Source: Candidatus Woesearchaeota archaeon
GTDB lineage: Archaea; Nanobdellota; Nanobdellia; Woesearchaeales; 21-14-0-10-32-9
Length of the DNA: 11,644 nt
Assembly: GCA_007117145.1 (NCBI GenBank)
Contig: SKHC01000018.1
Coordinates: forward strand, 1-11,644
Direction of reading: 5' to 3'
Below the pieces are notes generated by a model. It was not told the DNA's origin, did no database searches, and was given only the letters and a program-made list of their open reading frames with translations. This document shows, in pieces, positions 5,936 through 11,644 of the stretch. The translations under genes were made by a program, and so were the position numbers. The first letter of the stretch is position 1, and each line of letters opens with the position of its first letter.

Positions 5936-6496
5936 CTACTTTTTAACATAGTACTCCAAGGAAGCTAACTCAGAATCCGCGTTTCCCAATGGTTTTCTAT
6001 TAGTTAAAGTCCACAAATCCATATTAGGAAAATAAACATCCCCTTCAAAATCTTTATGCAATCTTGTGATAATAAGCCCGTTCATCTCAGGCATAAACAT
6101 CCTATATATGTTTTCTCCTCCCATAACAAATATTTTTTTATCCTGTTTTTTAATAAAATCTAACACACCCTCTTTCGAACTATAAAAAGAGAATCCTTCC
6201 CCAGAAAACTGTTCTCTCCTGCTTAAAATAATATTTTCTCTTTCCTTTAAAGGACGATACTTTTCAGGAATGGAATCCCACGTTTTTCTTCCCATTATAA
6301 CCACGTTACCCATAGTTGTATCTTCAAAATGCTTCATGTCATTAGGTCTAAAAGATTGTTTGTCTTTAAAGTTATTCCAGAAAGGATGTGATACATATTC
6401 TCCACATCTCCAAGGCATTTCATTTTCTTCTTTAATACCTATAACACCGTTTTGTGCAACTGCAGCTATCCCAATAATATTCTTATCTAAACTCAT
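5936..6496 (-). CDS. folA: Dihydrofolate reductase with active-site-proximal insertion
   Basis: A 186-residue NADPH-dependent enzyme expected to reduce dihydrofolate to tetrahydrofolate. Conserved parts are GIAAVAQNGVIG (9-20), MPW (27-29), DMKHF with catalytic acid D53, VIMGRKTWDSIP (66-77), IILSR (89-93), VMGGENIYRMFM (124-135) and ITRLHKDFEGDVYFP. The protein is about 25 residues longer than typical (E. coli 159). In E. coli, Trp22 and Asp27 are 5 residues apart; here W29 and D53 are 24 apart, so about 19 extra residues (RCGEYVSHPFWNNFKDKQSF) follow the Met20-type loop. That segment is aromatic and polar and would sit at the mouth of the folate pocket. The reading frame and flanking motifs are intact, so an assembly error is unlikely. 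The ATG at 6496 follows a TATA box by 26 nt. DHFR is absent from many archaea, which makes the gene notable; thymidylate synthase is not visible here. Confidence 0.93.
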   Translation of the reverse strand: MSLDKNIIGIAAVAQNGVIGIKEENEMPWRCGEYVSHPFWNNFKDKQSFRPNDMKHFEDTTMGNVVIMGRKTWDSIPEKYRPLKERENIILSRREQFSGEGFSFYSSKEGVLDFIKKQDKKIFVMGGENIYRMFMPEMNGLIITRLHKDFEGDVYFPNMDLWTLTNRKPLGNADSELASLEYYVKK

Positions 6497-6516
6497 ATGC
6501 TTTAGTGGTGTCCTAA

Positions 6517-6526
6517 TTTATTTAAA
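6517..6526 (-). promoter_or_regulatory. TATA box for folA
   Basis: TTTAAATAAA on the minus strand, centred about 26 nt upstream of the ATG at 6496. It starts 6 nt downstream (minus sense) of the stop codon of the small membrane-protein gene. Confidence 0.55.
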
Positions 6527-6531
6527 TTTTT

Positions 6532-6672
6532 TTAAAGAATTACTCCAACGGCAAGCAGTATAATTCCTAAAACTAAACAAATCCAACCTATGATTCCTTC
6601 TATTTCTAACTCCTCAAAATACTGTTTTAAAGAATCTAGTGTTTCATTGAAATCAAATTTTTCCTCTGCCAT
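6532..6672 (-). CDS. Small single-span membrane protein (46 aa)
   Basis: The ORF is short but complete. It begins MAEEKFDFNETLDSLKQYFE, continues with a second acidic stretch (ELEIEG, 21-26), and ends in a hydrophobic segment (IIGWICLVLGIILLAVGVIL, 27-46) that runs to the last residue. The pattern is an acidic amphipathic cytoplasmic helix followed by one membrane span, as in tail-anchored proteins. The ATG at 6672 lies 27 nt from a TATA-like element, matching other genes here. It fills almost exactly the gap between drg and folA, all on the minus strand. I recognise no family. Coding is supported by the promoter spacing, by the charged/hydrophobic division and by the lack of any competing ORF. 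A chance ORF remains possible. Confidence 0.68.
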   Translation of the reverse strand: MAEEKFDFNETLDSLKQYFEELEIEGIIGWICLVLGIILLAVGVIL

Positions 6673-6694
6673 GTTTAGTTTTGTTAATTTAATA

Positions 6695-6703
6695 ATTTTT
6701 AAA
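6695..6703 (-). promoter_or_regulatory. TATA-like element for the small membrane protein
   Basis: TTTAAAAAT on the minus strand, centred 27 nt upstream of the ATG at 6672 and directly after the drg stop (6705-6707). Confidence 0.4.
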
Positions 6704-6704
6704 G

Positions 6705-7793
6705 TTATCGTATGCTAAGTTCTAAAATGTCATTGTCTTTTAAAATGTGTCTTAGACTGTGTCTTTGTCCAGGAAACTTAGCACTATCACCCCAAACCCT
6801 GCAATACTTAAATTTTTGGACGAAGTCTCTGTGAAGCTTTGAGCAAACATCCTCCACCGTGCTGTCTTTTGTTATAATTAAAGGCTCTTTTAAGTCAGGC
6901 TCTTTTCCTGGCTCTTTCATGTATATTCTTATTAAGTTTAATTTATCGAAGATTAACTCTTTTAGCTCTTCTATATTATCTTTTTTCTCAGCGCTTATTT
7001 TAAGATCTGGCTTTACCATTTTCTCAACTTTTTCCAATTGCTCTTTAGTTGCAAGGTCTACTTTGTTCAAAATTGTGATGGCTGGAATGTATACTTTGTT
7101 TGCCTCAATGCAATCTATGAAATCATCTACATCTATCTTGGTTCTTATTATAACGTCTGCATTGTTTATCCTAAATGTTCTAAGTATGCTAGATATTGTA
7201 TCATCATCAAGATGAGGTGTTCTAACAGTTCTACCTATTTTGATTCCGTCTTTCGAGGTTTTTTTAATTTTGACATCAGGCACCGCCTTATTTATTCTTA
7301 TACCTGACTCAAACAACTCTTTTTTCAACGCATCATGATGCTGAGGTAATTGAACATCTATTAGTATTAAGATTAAATCAGCGCTTCTTAGAACACTTAA
7401 CACCTCTGTACCTCTACCTTTACCACTTGCAGCTCCATGAACTATTCCAGGAACATCTAAAACTTGGATTTTTGCATGATTATACTCTAAAATACCTGGA
7501 ATAACTGTAAGTGTTGTGAATGCATAATGACCAACTTCGCTTTCGGCATCTGTTAAGCTGTTTAAAAGAGTACTTTTACCAACGCTTGGAAAACCTAAAA
7601 GAGCAACTGTGCCATCACCTGTTTTTCTTACGTTGTAACCTTCCCCCCCACTAGACTTCGACCTAGAAAACTCTTTTTCCTTAAGCTTTGCAAGTTGAGC
7701 TTTGTATAACCCTATGGCTTTTTGAGTTCTCTTATTATACTGAGAATTAGCAATTAAATCCTCTAACTCCTTTATTCTTTCATCATTAGACAT
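6705..7793 (-). CDS. drg: DRG-family GTPase (OBG-like superfamily, TGS domain)
   Basis: A 362-residue translation-associated GTPase of the archaeal/eukaryotic DRG group. The N-terminal basic helical region (about 1-50) is followed by the G domain. G1 is GFPSVGKST (67-75); the G2 region is AFTTLTVIPG (91-100); G3 is DVPG (113-116), continuing IVHGAASGKGRG; G4 is NKVD (243-246); and G5 is SAEK (267-270). Between G3 and G4 lies the DRG-specific insert (about 165-235, including GIRIN and RTPHLDDDTI). The C-terminal TGS domain occupies about 290-362 (ITKDSTVEDVCSKLHRDF, then RHILKDNDILELSIR). Eukaryotic relatives bind ribosomes; the archaeal role is less clear. The ATG at 7793 is placed 27 nt from TTTTTAAT (7817-7824). 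A stronger TATA at 7846-7855 could alternatively give a leader of about 30 nt. Length and motifs are intact. Confidence 0.95.
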   Translation of the reverse strand: MSNDERIKELEDLIANSQYNKRTQKAIGLYKAQLAKLKEKEFSRSKSSGGEGYNVRKTGDGTVALLGFPSVGKSTLLNSLTDAESEVGHYAFTTLTVIPGILEYNHAKIQVLDVPGIVHGAASGKGRGTEVLSVLRSADLILILIDVQLPQHHDALKKELFESGIRINKAVPDVKIKKTSKDGIKIGRTVRTPHLDDDTISSILRTFRINNADVIIRTKIDVDDFIDCIEANKVYIPAITILNKVDLATKEQLEKVEKMVKPDLKISAEKKDNIEELKELIFDKLNLIRIYMKEPGKEPDLKEPLIITKDSTVEDVCSKLHRDFVQKFKYCRVWGDSAKFPGQRHSLRHILKDNDILELSIR

Positions 7794-7807
7794 AGACTCT
7801 TTGTAGT

Positions 7808-7832
7808 AAGCTTTGCATTAAAAAGCTTTTGC
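7808..7832. promoter_or_regulatory. Paired AAGCTT motifs flanking the likely drg TATA box
   Basis: AAGCTTTGC (7808-7816) and AAGCTTTTGC (7823-7832) form an imperfect direct repeat, each built on a palindromic AAGCTT core. They bracket the minus-strand TTTTTAAT (7817-7824) that lies 27 nt before the drg start. A regulator bound to either copy would cover the promoter. The motif is short and AT-rich, so chance is possible. Confidence 0.35.
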
Positions 7833-7845
7833 GAATTCAAAAAAA

Positions 7846-7855
7846 TATATAAATA
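7846..7855 (+). promoter_or_regulatory. TATA box for the secreted cysteine-rich protein
   Basis: TATATAAATA on the plus strand, centred about 25 nt before the ATG at 7875. Read in the other direction (TATTTATATA) it could also serve drg. Confidence 0.6.
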
Positions 7856-7874
7856 CCTAAATTGTTTAGTTTAA

Positions 7875-9002
7875 ATGATGGTGAGTCGGTATTTATACTT
7901 GTTTGTGTTTATTCTTGGAATTATTAGTGCTGTTTCTTTCGTAAGCGGACAAATAACATGTAACCCAGACTTAGAAGCTTGCGGAACGCCAATAACTAAT
8001 GCTGGCTACGGAGCAGTGCAACTTTGCGAGAACTGCTTTATATGTGGACTGCAAGATGGTGTGTGCCCAGAAGACTTCGCAAGCAATGAGACAGAAACTA
8101 TTATTAATAGAACGATTGTTCTGATGAGAACAGACAACACTAGAATCAACGTATACAACGAACCTGTGATTTACAACAGCGGAAATTTAGCTTGCGCAGA
8201 AATTAGTGGAGACTGCCAAGAAATTGAAGAATTAGATGGAAATAACTGGGTAAGTTCAAGTGTAACATGTTCAAATCCAACTCCTACAGGAGAATACACT
8301 GCTTTAAGAGCTGTATGCCAAAATGTTCCAAAAACTGCAGGTTGCTATAATTGTCCAGACCCTGACTGTCGAACAACTGTAAGAGGAGTTTTATTCAACA
8401 ACGTAAGTGGAGAAGGAGTTGCTACCGCGTTAATAGTTTTTAGAGCAAGCAACCCCAATAGTAATCAAGAGTTTCAAGTTCAAACCGACGCTGAAGGAGC
8501 TTATCAAATTACAGATGCAGCAAGAGGATACTTTAACTATACTTGTCTAAAAGCTCACTATGAGCCTTATGAAGGACAAACACTTCTTATTAGAAATGAA
8601 AACATAGTTGATTGTCCGATGAGACCTGCAGCTTGTAAAGAAGACCCTCAGTGTTCAATGGAAAGCGTAGCTGGTCAAGATATATGTAGATCTATTTGTG
8701 AAGGAGAATCAGGATGTGTATTCGACCAAGAAATTGAAGTGGAACGAATGGACCAAGATAATATAACTGTAAACGCATCAACTCTTTGTGATGGAAGGGT
8801 AGCAGGCTCAAGAATAACAGTTGCACGGCACAACGAAACACACGTGACCACAATTCAATGTTGCACCGGAATAAAAACCTTTGTTGAAAGACCACAACTA
8901 CAAATAAGCGGAAACGTCTCAGATCTTATCACAAGAGACTACGTAAGAATACTAGATGATGACCAAGTAACTGCTAAAATTATAGTGTATAAAACTGATT
9001 AA
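7875..9002 (+). CDS. Secreted cysteine-rich protein with carboxypeptidase-regulatory-like domain
   Basis: A 375-residue exported protein. Residues 1-25 are a Sec-type signal (hydrophobic YLFVFILGIISAVSFVSG), with likely cleavage before QITC. The mature part has 23 cysteines, many in close groups (LCENCFIC at 50-57, GCYNCPDPDC at 156-165, QCC near 337), implying disulfides or metal binding. Residues about 167-249 (TTVRGVLFNNVSGEGVATAL, then QTDAEGAYQITDAARGYFNY) look like a carboxypeptidase-regulatory-like beta-sandwich, a common extracellular adhesion or spacer module. Eight N-x-S/T sequons suggest N-glycosylation. No C-terminal membrane anchor is visible, so it is either released or held by partners. 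It is the first of several plus-strand surface genes and is leaderless from the TATA box at 7846-7855. I do not recognise a named family for the full protein. The second Met (codon 2) is an alternative start. Confidence 0.82.
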   Translation: MMVSRYLYLFVFILGIISAVSFVSGQITCNPDLEACGTPITNAGYGAVQLCENCFICGLQDGVCPEDFASNETETIINRTIVLMRTDNTRINVYNEPVIYNSGNLACAEISGDCQEIEELDGNNWVSSSVTCSNPTPTGEYTALRAVCQNVPKTAGCYNCPDPDCRTTVRGVLFNNVSGEGVATALIVFRASNPNSNQEFQVQTDAEGAYQITDAARGYFNYTCLKAHYEPYEGQTLLIRNENIVDCPMRPAACKEDPQCSMESVAGQDICRSICEGESGCVFDQEIEVERMDQDNITVNASTLCDGRVAGSRITVARHNETHVTTIQCCTGIKTFVERPQLQISGNVSDLITRDYVRILDDDQVTAKIIVYKTD

Positions 9003-9014
9003 AATCACATAAAT

Positions 9015-9022
9015 TTTTATAT
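9015..9022 (+). promoter_or_regulatory. TATA box for the pilin-like operon
   Basis: TTTTATAT, centred about 26 nt before the ATG at 9045 and 13 nt after the stop of the preceding gene. The pilin-like pair therefore has its own promoter. Confidence 0.55.
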
Positions 9023-9044
9023 GAATACTTTATAATATGTATGT

Positions 9045-9530
9045 ATGAACAAAAGAGGTGCCCTGTTTTTTACACTAGACACGTTAATTGCAGGCTTAAT
9101 GCTAGCATTTACAATCGTATTAATCTTCAATATAAACATTGAAACACCCATGGTTCAAGACACCACCAGACATCTTAGCAACTTGGTAGACTTTTTAACT
9201 ATTACAGAGATGTCCAAAGTGAGTTTCATAATATATCCATACAACGTTGACGTAGAAGGAGTTGGCAATCTACAAGTACACGAGCACATACACAACTTAT
9301 ACGTAGAAGGAGAGTTTGCAAAGCTTGAAAACTTTACAAACAACATTATTTTAGGAACTCTGCCTGAAAGTAGAGGGGTTAGCATATCAATTGATGATGA
9401 AACAATTTATATTGATGACAGAAACGTTATAAACCCAATTATAAATTTGAGTATGCATTTCATAACTCATTACGTACACAACGATAGTGTCAGAGGACCA
9501 AATGTGACGACGGTGACTATATGGAACTAA
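9045..9530 (+). CDS. Type IV pilin-like membrane/surface protein
   Basis: The 161-residue protein starts MNKRGALFFTLDTLIAGLML and continues AFTIVLIF. A short basic leader ending in K-R-G, then a hydrophobic helix, is the layout of class III (prepilin-type) signals cut after Gly by archaeal prepilin peptidases. The usual +5 Glu is replaced by small/polar residues and Asp, so processing is uncertain. The remainder (about 30-161) is extracellular and beta-rich, with four N-glycosylation sequons (ENFT, INLS, HNDS, PNVT) and no cysteines. Its stop overlaps the start of the next gene by 10 nt, so the two are co-translated. I infer a minor pilin or surface-fibre component. It could also be a simple signal-anchored protein. 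The start follows a TATA box by 26 nt. Confidence 0.72.
   Translation: MNKRGALFFTLDTLIAGLMLAFTIVLIFNINIETPMVQDTTRHLSNLVDFLTITEMSKVSFIIYPYNVDVEGVGNLQVHEHIHNLYVEGEFAKLENFTNNIILGTLPESRGVSISIDDETIYIDDRNVINPIINLSMHFITHYVHNDSVRGPNVTTVTIWN
9512..9516 (+). promoter_or_regulatory. Shine-Dalgarno-like site for the overlapping downstream gene
   Basis: GGTGA lies 4 nt upstream of the ATG at 9521, inside the end of the pilin-like gene. It fits a ribosome-binding site for an operon-internal start, in contrast to the leaderless first genes. Confidence 0.45.
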
Positions 9531-10525
9531 ATAAAAAAGCGATAGTCTTTACTAGTGTTGTAGTGATATTTACGTTTATTGTGATGTCAACCTATTTGTT
9601 TCTCTACAGAAACCCAATAGACATAGAATTAGATGTGGCAGAGATAAAAGTTAGAAATACAAACTATTTCCTAAGCCAAATTGACACGTACATGACAAAT
9701 ACTTTGATTTTGACAGGGCAAAGCGCGATAGAGAGAACCATAAATATTAGCATTACAACTGACCAATTCATAGAAAACTACACACAAGAGCTTGTAAACT
9801 GCATGTATCTTGGCAACTTCACCCACAACTTTGGCGAATATGAATGCGAGAATGAATCCCACTTATTTTACAACTTAGAATACTTAACCAATTTAAGCTC
9901 GGAAAAATTGAATATATACGTTGAATTCACAAACATCGAATTAAGTGTTACTCAAACTAGCCCGTGGTTTGTAGACGTAACTGCAACTTATAACGTAAAT
10001 GCTGGAGATGGCTACGCTAATTGGAGCCTGCAAAGACAAAGCCGAGGAAGAATTAGCATAATAGGCTTTAGAGATGTCGTTTACGAGGTGAACACTTCAA
10101 GAAGTGATTCCTACTCTCAACAGATATTTAGAGGAGGTAAAGCCACAGGTCGGTGGCTCTACGAACCAAATGATTTAAACGATTTCATTAAATACGGAGC
10201 GTACATGCCTCACAACCAAGGAGTGAAATTCTTAGATAGACTCGCAGGCAACTTCACACCAGGACAACACGGAATACTCTCTATTGTAGACCCTAATAAT
10301 TTGACTGACGGATACGTTGAATATCCTCACATAGACTTTTATTTCTGGCAAGAAAACTGTCCAACAAGTGATTTAGTGAAATTTGATTTCAGCACGGCAA
10401 GTCTGGAAGAGAGAACTACCACAGACATAATGTTAAATGAAGGAATAGATGGAGTTATAATCACTGAAAGTCTTGCAGACTACACAAATAACACACAACA
10501 TAGAACTAGCTGGAGTTGTCCTTAA
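9521..10525 (+). CDS. Membrane-anchored extracellular protein, partner of pilin-like gene
   Basis: A 334-residue protein. After MELNKK, residues 7-28 (AIVFTSVVVIFTFIVMSTYLFL) form one N-terminal membrane helix; the rest is outside. The ectodomain carries ten N-x-S/T sequons. It includes SRGRISIIGFRDVVYEVNTS (about 175-194) and FLDRLAGNFTPGQHGILSIV (about 238-257). From memory, these resemble blocks in hypothetical secreted proteins of DPANN archaea (GFxDPLYxVN and FLxRLxGN...GIESLV); I cannot verify this here. It has four cysteines (VNC, YEC, ENC, WSC), possibly disulfide-paired. It overlaps the pilin-like gene by 10 nt (ATGGAACTAA) and has a GGTGA ribosome-binding site, so the two should be made together, perhaps as subunits of one surface complex. 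No enzyme motif is visible. Confidence 0.75.
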   Translation: MELNKKAIVFTSVVVIFTFIVMSTYLFLYRNPIDIELDVAEIKVRNTNYFLSQIDTYMTNTLILTGQSAIERTINISITTDQFIENYTQELVNCMYLGNFTHNFGEYECENESHLFYNLEYLTNLSSEKLNIYVEFTNIELSVTQTSPWFVDVTATYNVNAGDGYANWSLQRQSRGRISIIGFRDVVYEVNTSRSDSYSQQIFRGGKATGRWLYEPNDLNDFIKYGAYMPHNQGVKFLDRLAGNFTPGQHGILSIVDPNNLTDGYVEYPHIDFYFWQENCPTSDLVKFDFSTASLEERTTTDIMLNEGIDGVIITESLADYTNNTQHRTSWSCP

Positions 10526-10533
10526 ACAAAGGG

Positions 10534-10543
10534 TTTATATAAT
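10534..10543 (+). promoter_or_regulatory. TATA box for the winged-helix/helical-repeat operon
   Basis: TTTATATAAT, which predicts transcription from about 10564 and a leader of about 20 nt before the ATG at 10587. A weaker TTTAAAATA at 10549-10557 would start RNA near 10580. Confidence 0.55.
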
Positions 10544-10570
10544 ACTAATTTAAAATAATATAGTAAAAAA

Positions 10571-10594
10571 AGAGGTAAAATGAATCATGGCTGA
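10571..10594 (+). promoter_or_regulatory. Shine-Dalgarno motif with overlapping 4-codon upstream ORF
   Basis: AGAGGT (10571-10576) is followed after 3 nt by ATG-AAT-CAT-GGC-TGA (10580-10594), which encodes MNHG and stops. The main start (ATG at 10587) lies inside this ORF in another frame, 10 nt from the motif. The 10-nt spacing suits the main start; 3 nt is too short for the first ATG unless it is reached without a leader. Confidence 0.45.
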
Positions 10595-11006
10595 CTCGAA
10601 AGTCACAATTGAAACAGGGGTGGATCAACTTGTAAAGTACTTAAAGTATCACAAAGCAACTAGTGTCAACGAGTTAGCACAAGTGCTAAACACAACGCCT
10701 CAAACGATTCAAAGCTGGGCAGAATTCTTAATTGAAGAAAAAATTGTAGGGATAGAATATAAACTCACAACCCCATACTTGTTCTTAATAGAAAATGAGA
10801 AATCAAAGGATTTGAACGACTTCAAACGAGAATTTCAATATGAAGGCGGTGAAGATTTATCAATAAAAGAGTATAATTGGAAGAATTATATTATGAATAT
10901 AATTGAAACTCACAAAAACTTTTTTGTCAAAGAAGCAAAGAAAAGACACTTATACAACACTGATGAATTATGGGAGAAATATAAGAAGAGGGTGGCTGAA
11001 CTGTGA
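10587..11006 (+). CDS. Winged-helix protein in putative surface-structure locus
   Basis: A 139-residue soluble protein. Residues about 8-70 form a winged helix: GVDQLVKYLKYHKATSVNEL, then AQVLNTTPQTIQSWAEFLIE, with the recognition helix PQTIQSWAEFL, and a wing IVGIEYKLTTPYLFLI. The C-terminal half (75-139) is charged and helical (FKREFQYEGG, HKNFFVKEAKKRHLYNTDEL) and may mediate protein contacts. From memory, DPANN genomes often carry such HTH proteins beside pilus-like ATPase genes; the sequence shown neither proves nor excludes that. It could be a transcription factor for the surface genes, or an HTH fold reused for protein binding. Its stop overlaps the next start (GTGA), so the two are coupled. 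It is the only first-in-unit gene here with a clear leader and Shine-Dalgarno motif. Confidence 0.78.
   Translation: MADSKVTIETGVDQLVKYLKYHKATSVNELAQVLNTTPQTIQSWAEFLIEEKIVGIEYKLTTPYLFLIENEKSKDLNDFKREFQYEGGEDLSIKEYNWKNYIMNIIETHKNFFVKEAKKRHLYNTDELWEKYKKRVAEL
10988..10995 (+). promoter_or_regulatory. Shine-Dalgarno-like site for the GTG-start gene
   Basis: GAGGGTGG lies 7 nt before the GTG at 11003, inside the end of the winged-helix gene. It supports GTG as the true start. Confidence 0.45.
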
Positions 11007-11644
11007 ACAAAGGAACTTTAGTCTTAGACAAATTCTTAGAACAAGACATAATTGAGTTCTTAGAAATGCAAGCCAAACTTGTTAAAACTGATTATAAAGA
11101 TAAAACAAATGACTTCAGAGAAGCTCTGAAAAGACATGATCTGAGTGGAGCAACTCAAATTCTTAAAAAAATGGTGGCAGAATACAACAACTTGTCTAGC
11201 CAAGATGTGTATAAAGATTTGACGCTTAATAAAATTCAAGAGCTTGTAGAGCTCACTAGATATTATTTAGATAAAACCACATGGCATAACAGTCTTGGAA
11301 AAATCATAAAACAACTAGAAGAAAGCGATCAACTAAACCAAAAAAATGCGAAAATAACAGTATTTTCAGAGTACGAAAAAGAAAAGGAAGACAAACAAAA
11401 ACTAAGACTAAAAAAAGACTACCAATTAAAGGATGAATTAGACAAGAAATTTGAATTTGAAGGACAAGAATTATATTTTGCTATCAAAAAAAAAGACTTG
11501 AGAAAAGCAGTAAACTCATACAAACATATGAGAGTGTACTTCGACCAATACCCTGGCAGATTTGAATTTGAAAAAAAAGAACATTACAATGACTTAATCG
11601 CCCATTATATCCAAATAAAAAAATTGAAAGACGAAATCAAAAGC
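11003..11644 (+). CDS. Charged helical-repeat protein, 5' part (runs off right edge)
   Basis: 214 codons are visible, open to the window end. It begins (GTG) MNKGTLVLDKFLEQDIIEFL and is almost wholly helical and rich in Lys, Glu and Asp, with no signal peptide or membrane segment. Two copies of a helical-hairpin repeat are visible. Residues 38-64 (FREALKRHDLSGATQILKKM, then VAEYNNL) and 157-183 (LYFAIKKKDLRKAVNSYKHM, then RVYFDQY) align without gaps, sharing A, K, DL, A, K, M and an aromatic. The pattern is TPR-like. A coiled-coil-prone stretch (121-150) lies between them. The start overlaps the winged-helix stop by 4 nt, with GAGGGTGG 7 nt upstream. It is likely a scaffold or adaptor working with the upstream protein in the surface locus. 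Whether a C-terminal enzymatic domain follows cannot be seen. Confidence 0.75.
   Translation, partial: MNKGTLVLDKFLEQDIIEFLEMQAKLVKTDYKDKTNDFREALKRHDLSGATQILKKMVAEYNNLSSQDVYKDLTLNKIQELVELTRYYLDKTTWHNSLGKIIKQLEESDQLNQKNAKITVFSEYEKEKEDKQKLRLKKDYQLKDELDKKFEFEGQELYFAIKKKDLRKAVNSYKHMRVYFDQYPGRFEFEKKEHYNDLIAHYIQIKKLKDEIKS

Noticed and set aside
6859..7307. Two plus-strand ORFs opposite drg
   Set aside because: They overlap each other and lie opposite a well-conserved GTPase; low-complexity Ser/Phe/Ile content is typical of antisense frames.
8692..8895. Minus-strand ORF opposite the secreted protein
   Set aside because: No start signals, antisense to a gene with signal peptide and cysteine pattern.
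1..11644. CRISPR array, insertion sequence or phage genes
   Set aside because: No regularly spaced repeats, transposase or integrase motifs, terminal inverted repeats or phage structural genes were seen on either strand.

Overview
The window looks like archaeal chromosome, most likely from a small-genome DPANN-type lineage (Woesearchaeota or Pacearchaeota-like; this placement is inference). The archaeal markers are an archaeal-type Cbf5 with a PUA domain, a DUF357 protein, a DRG-family GTPase, an archaeal bifunctional phosphoglucose/phosphomannose isomerase, a tRNA gene without encoded CCA, and TATA boxes placed about 26 nt upstream of most start codons. Two genes stand out against that background: a threonyl-tRNA synthetase of the bacterial domain layout and a dihydrofolate reductase, which many archaea lack.

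Layout. 1-361 (-): 5' part of a very AT-rich Fic-family gene running off the left edge, preceded by a 9-bp-arm palindrome and two candidate promoters. 578-650 (-): tRNA-Arg(GCG). 693-1697 (-): sugar-phosphate isomerase, sharing one TATA element with the divergent DUF357 gene (1750-2031, +). 2028-3397 (-): winged-helix regulator and cbf5, joined by an ATGA overlap. 3476-3673 (+): very acidic 65-residue protein, convergent with thrS (3677-5599, -). 5639-5833 (-): 64-residue winged helix. 5936-6496 (-): folA with an insertion near the active site. 6532-6672 (-): a 46-residue membrane protein. 6705-7793 (-): DRG-type GTPase.

7875 to the right edge (+) is a cell-surface region: a cysteine-rich secreted protein, a pilin-like protein overlapping a membrane-anchored extracellular protein, then a winged-helix protein overlapping a charged helical-repeat protein that is cut by the window end. 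N-glycosylation sequons are dense in the three exported proteins. The arrangement suggests a type IV pilus-like or other surface-structure locus whose ATPase and platform genes, if present, would lie beyond the right edge.

Gene expression appears mostly leaderless. Eleven transcription units have a TATA-like element whose centre is 25-27 nt from the start codon. Genes internal to operons instead overlap the upstream stop, and two of them have Shine-Dalgarno-like sequences. The 10587 gene is the exception, with a leader, an AGAGGT motif and an overlapping four-codon upstream ORF. No insertion sequence, CRISPR array, rRNA or origin was seen. No gene-free stretch exceeds 300 bases; the longest (362-577) is described.
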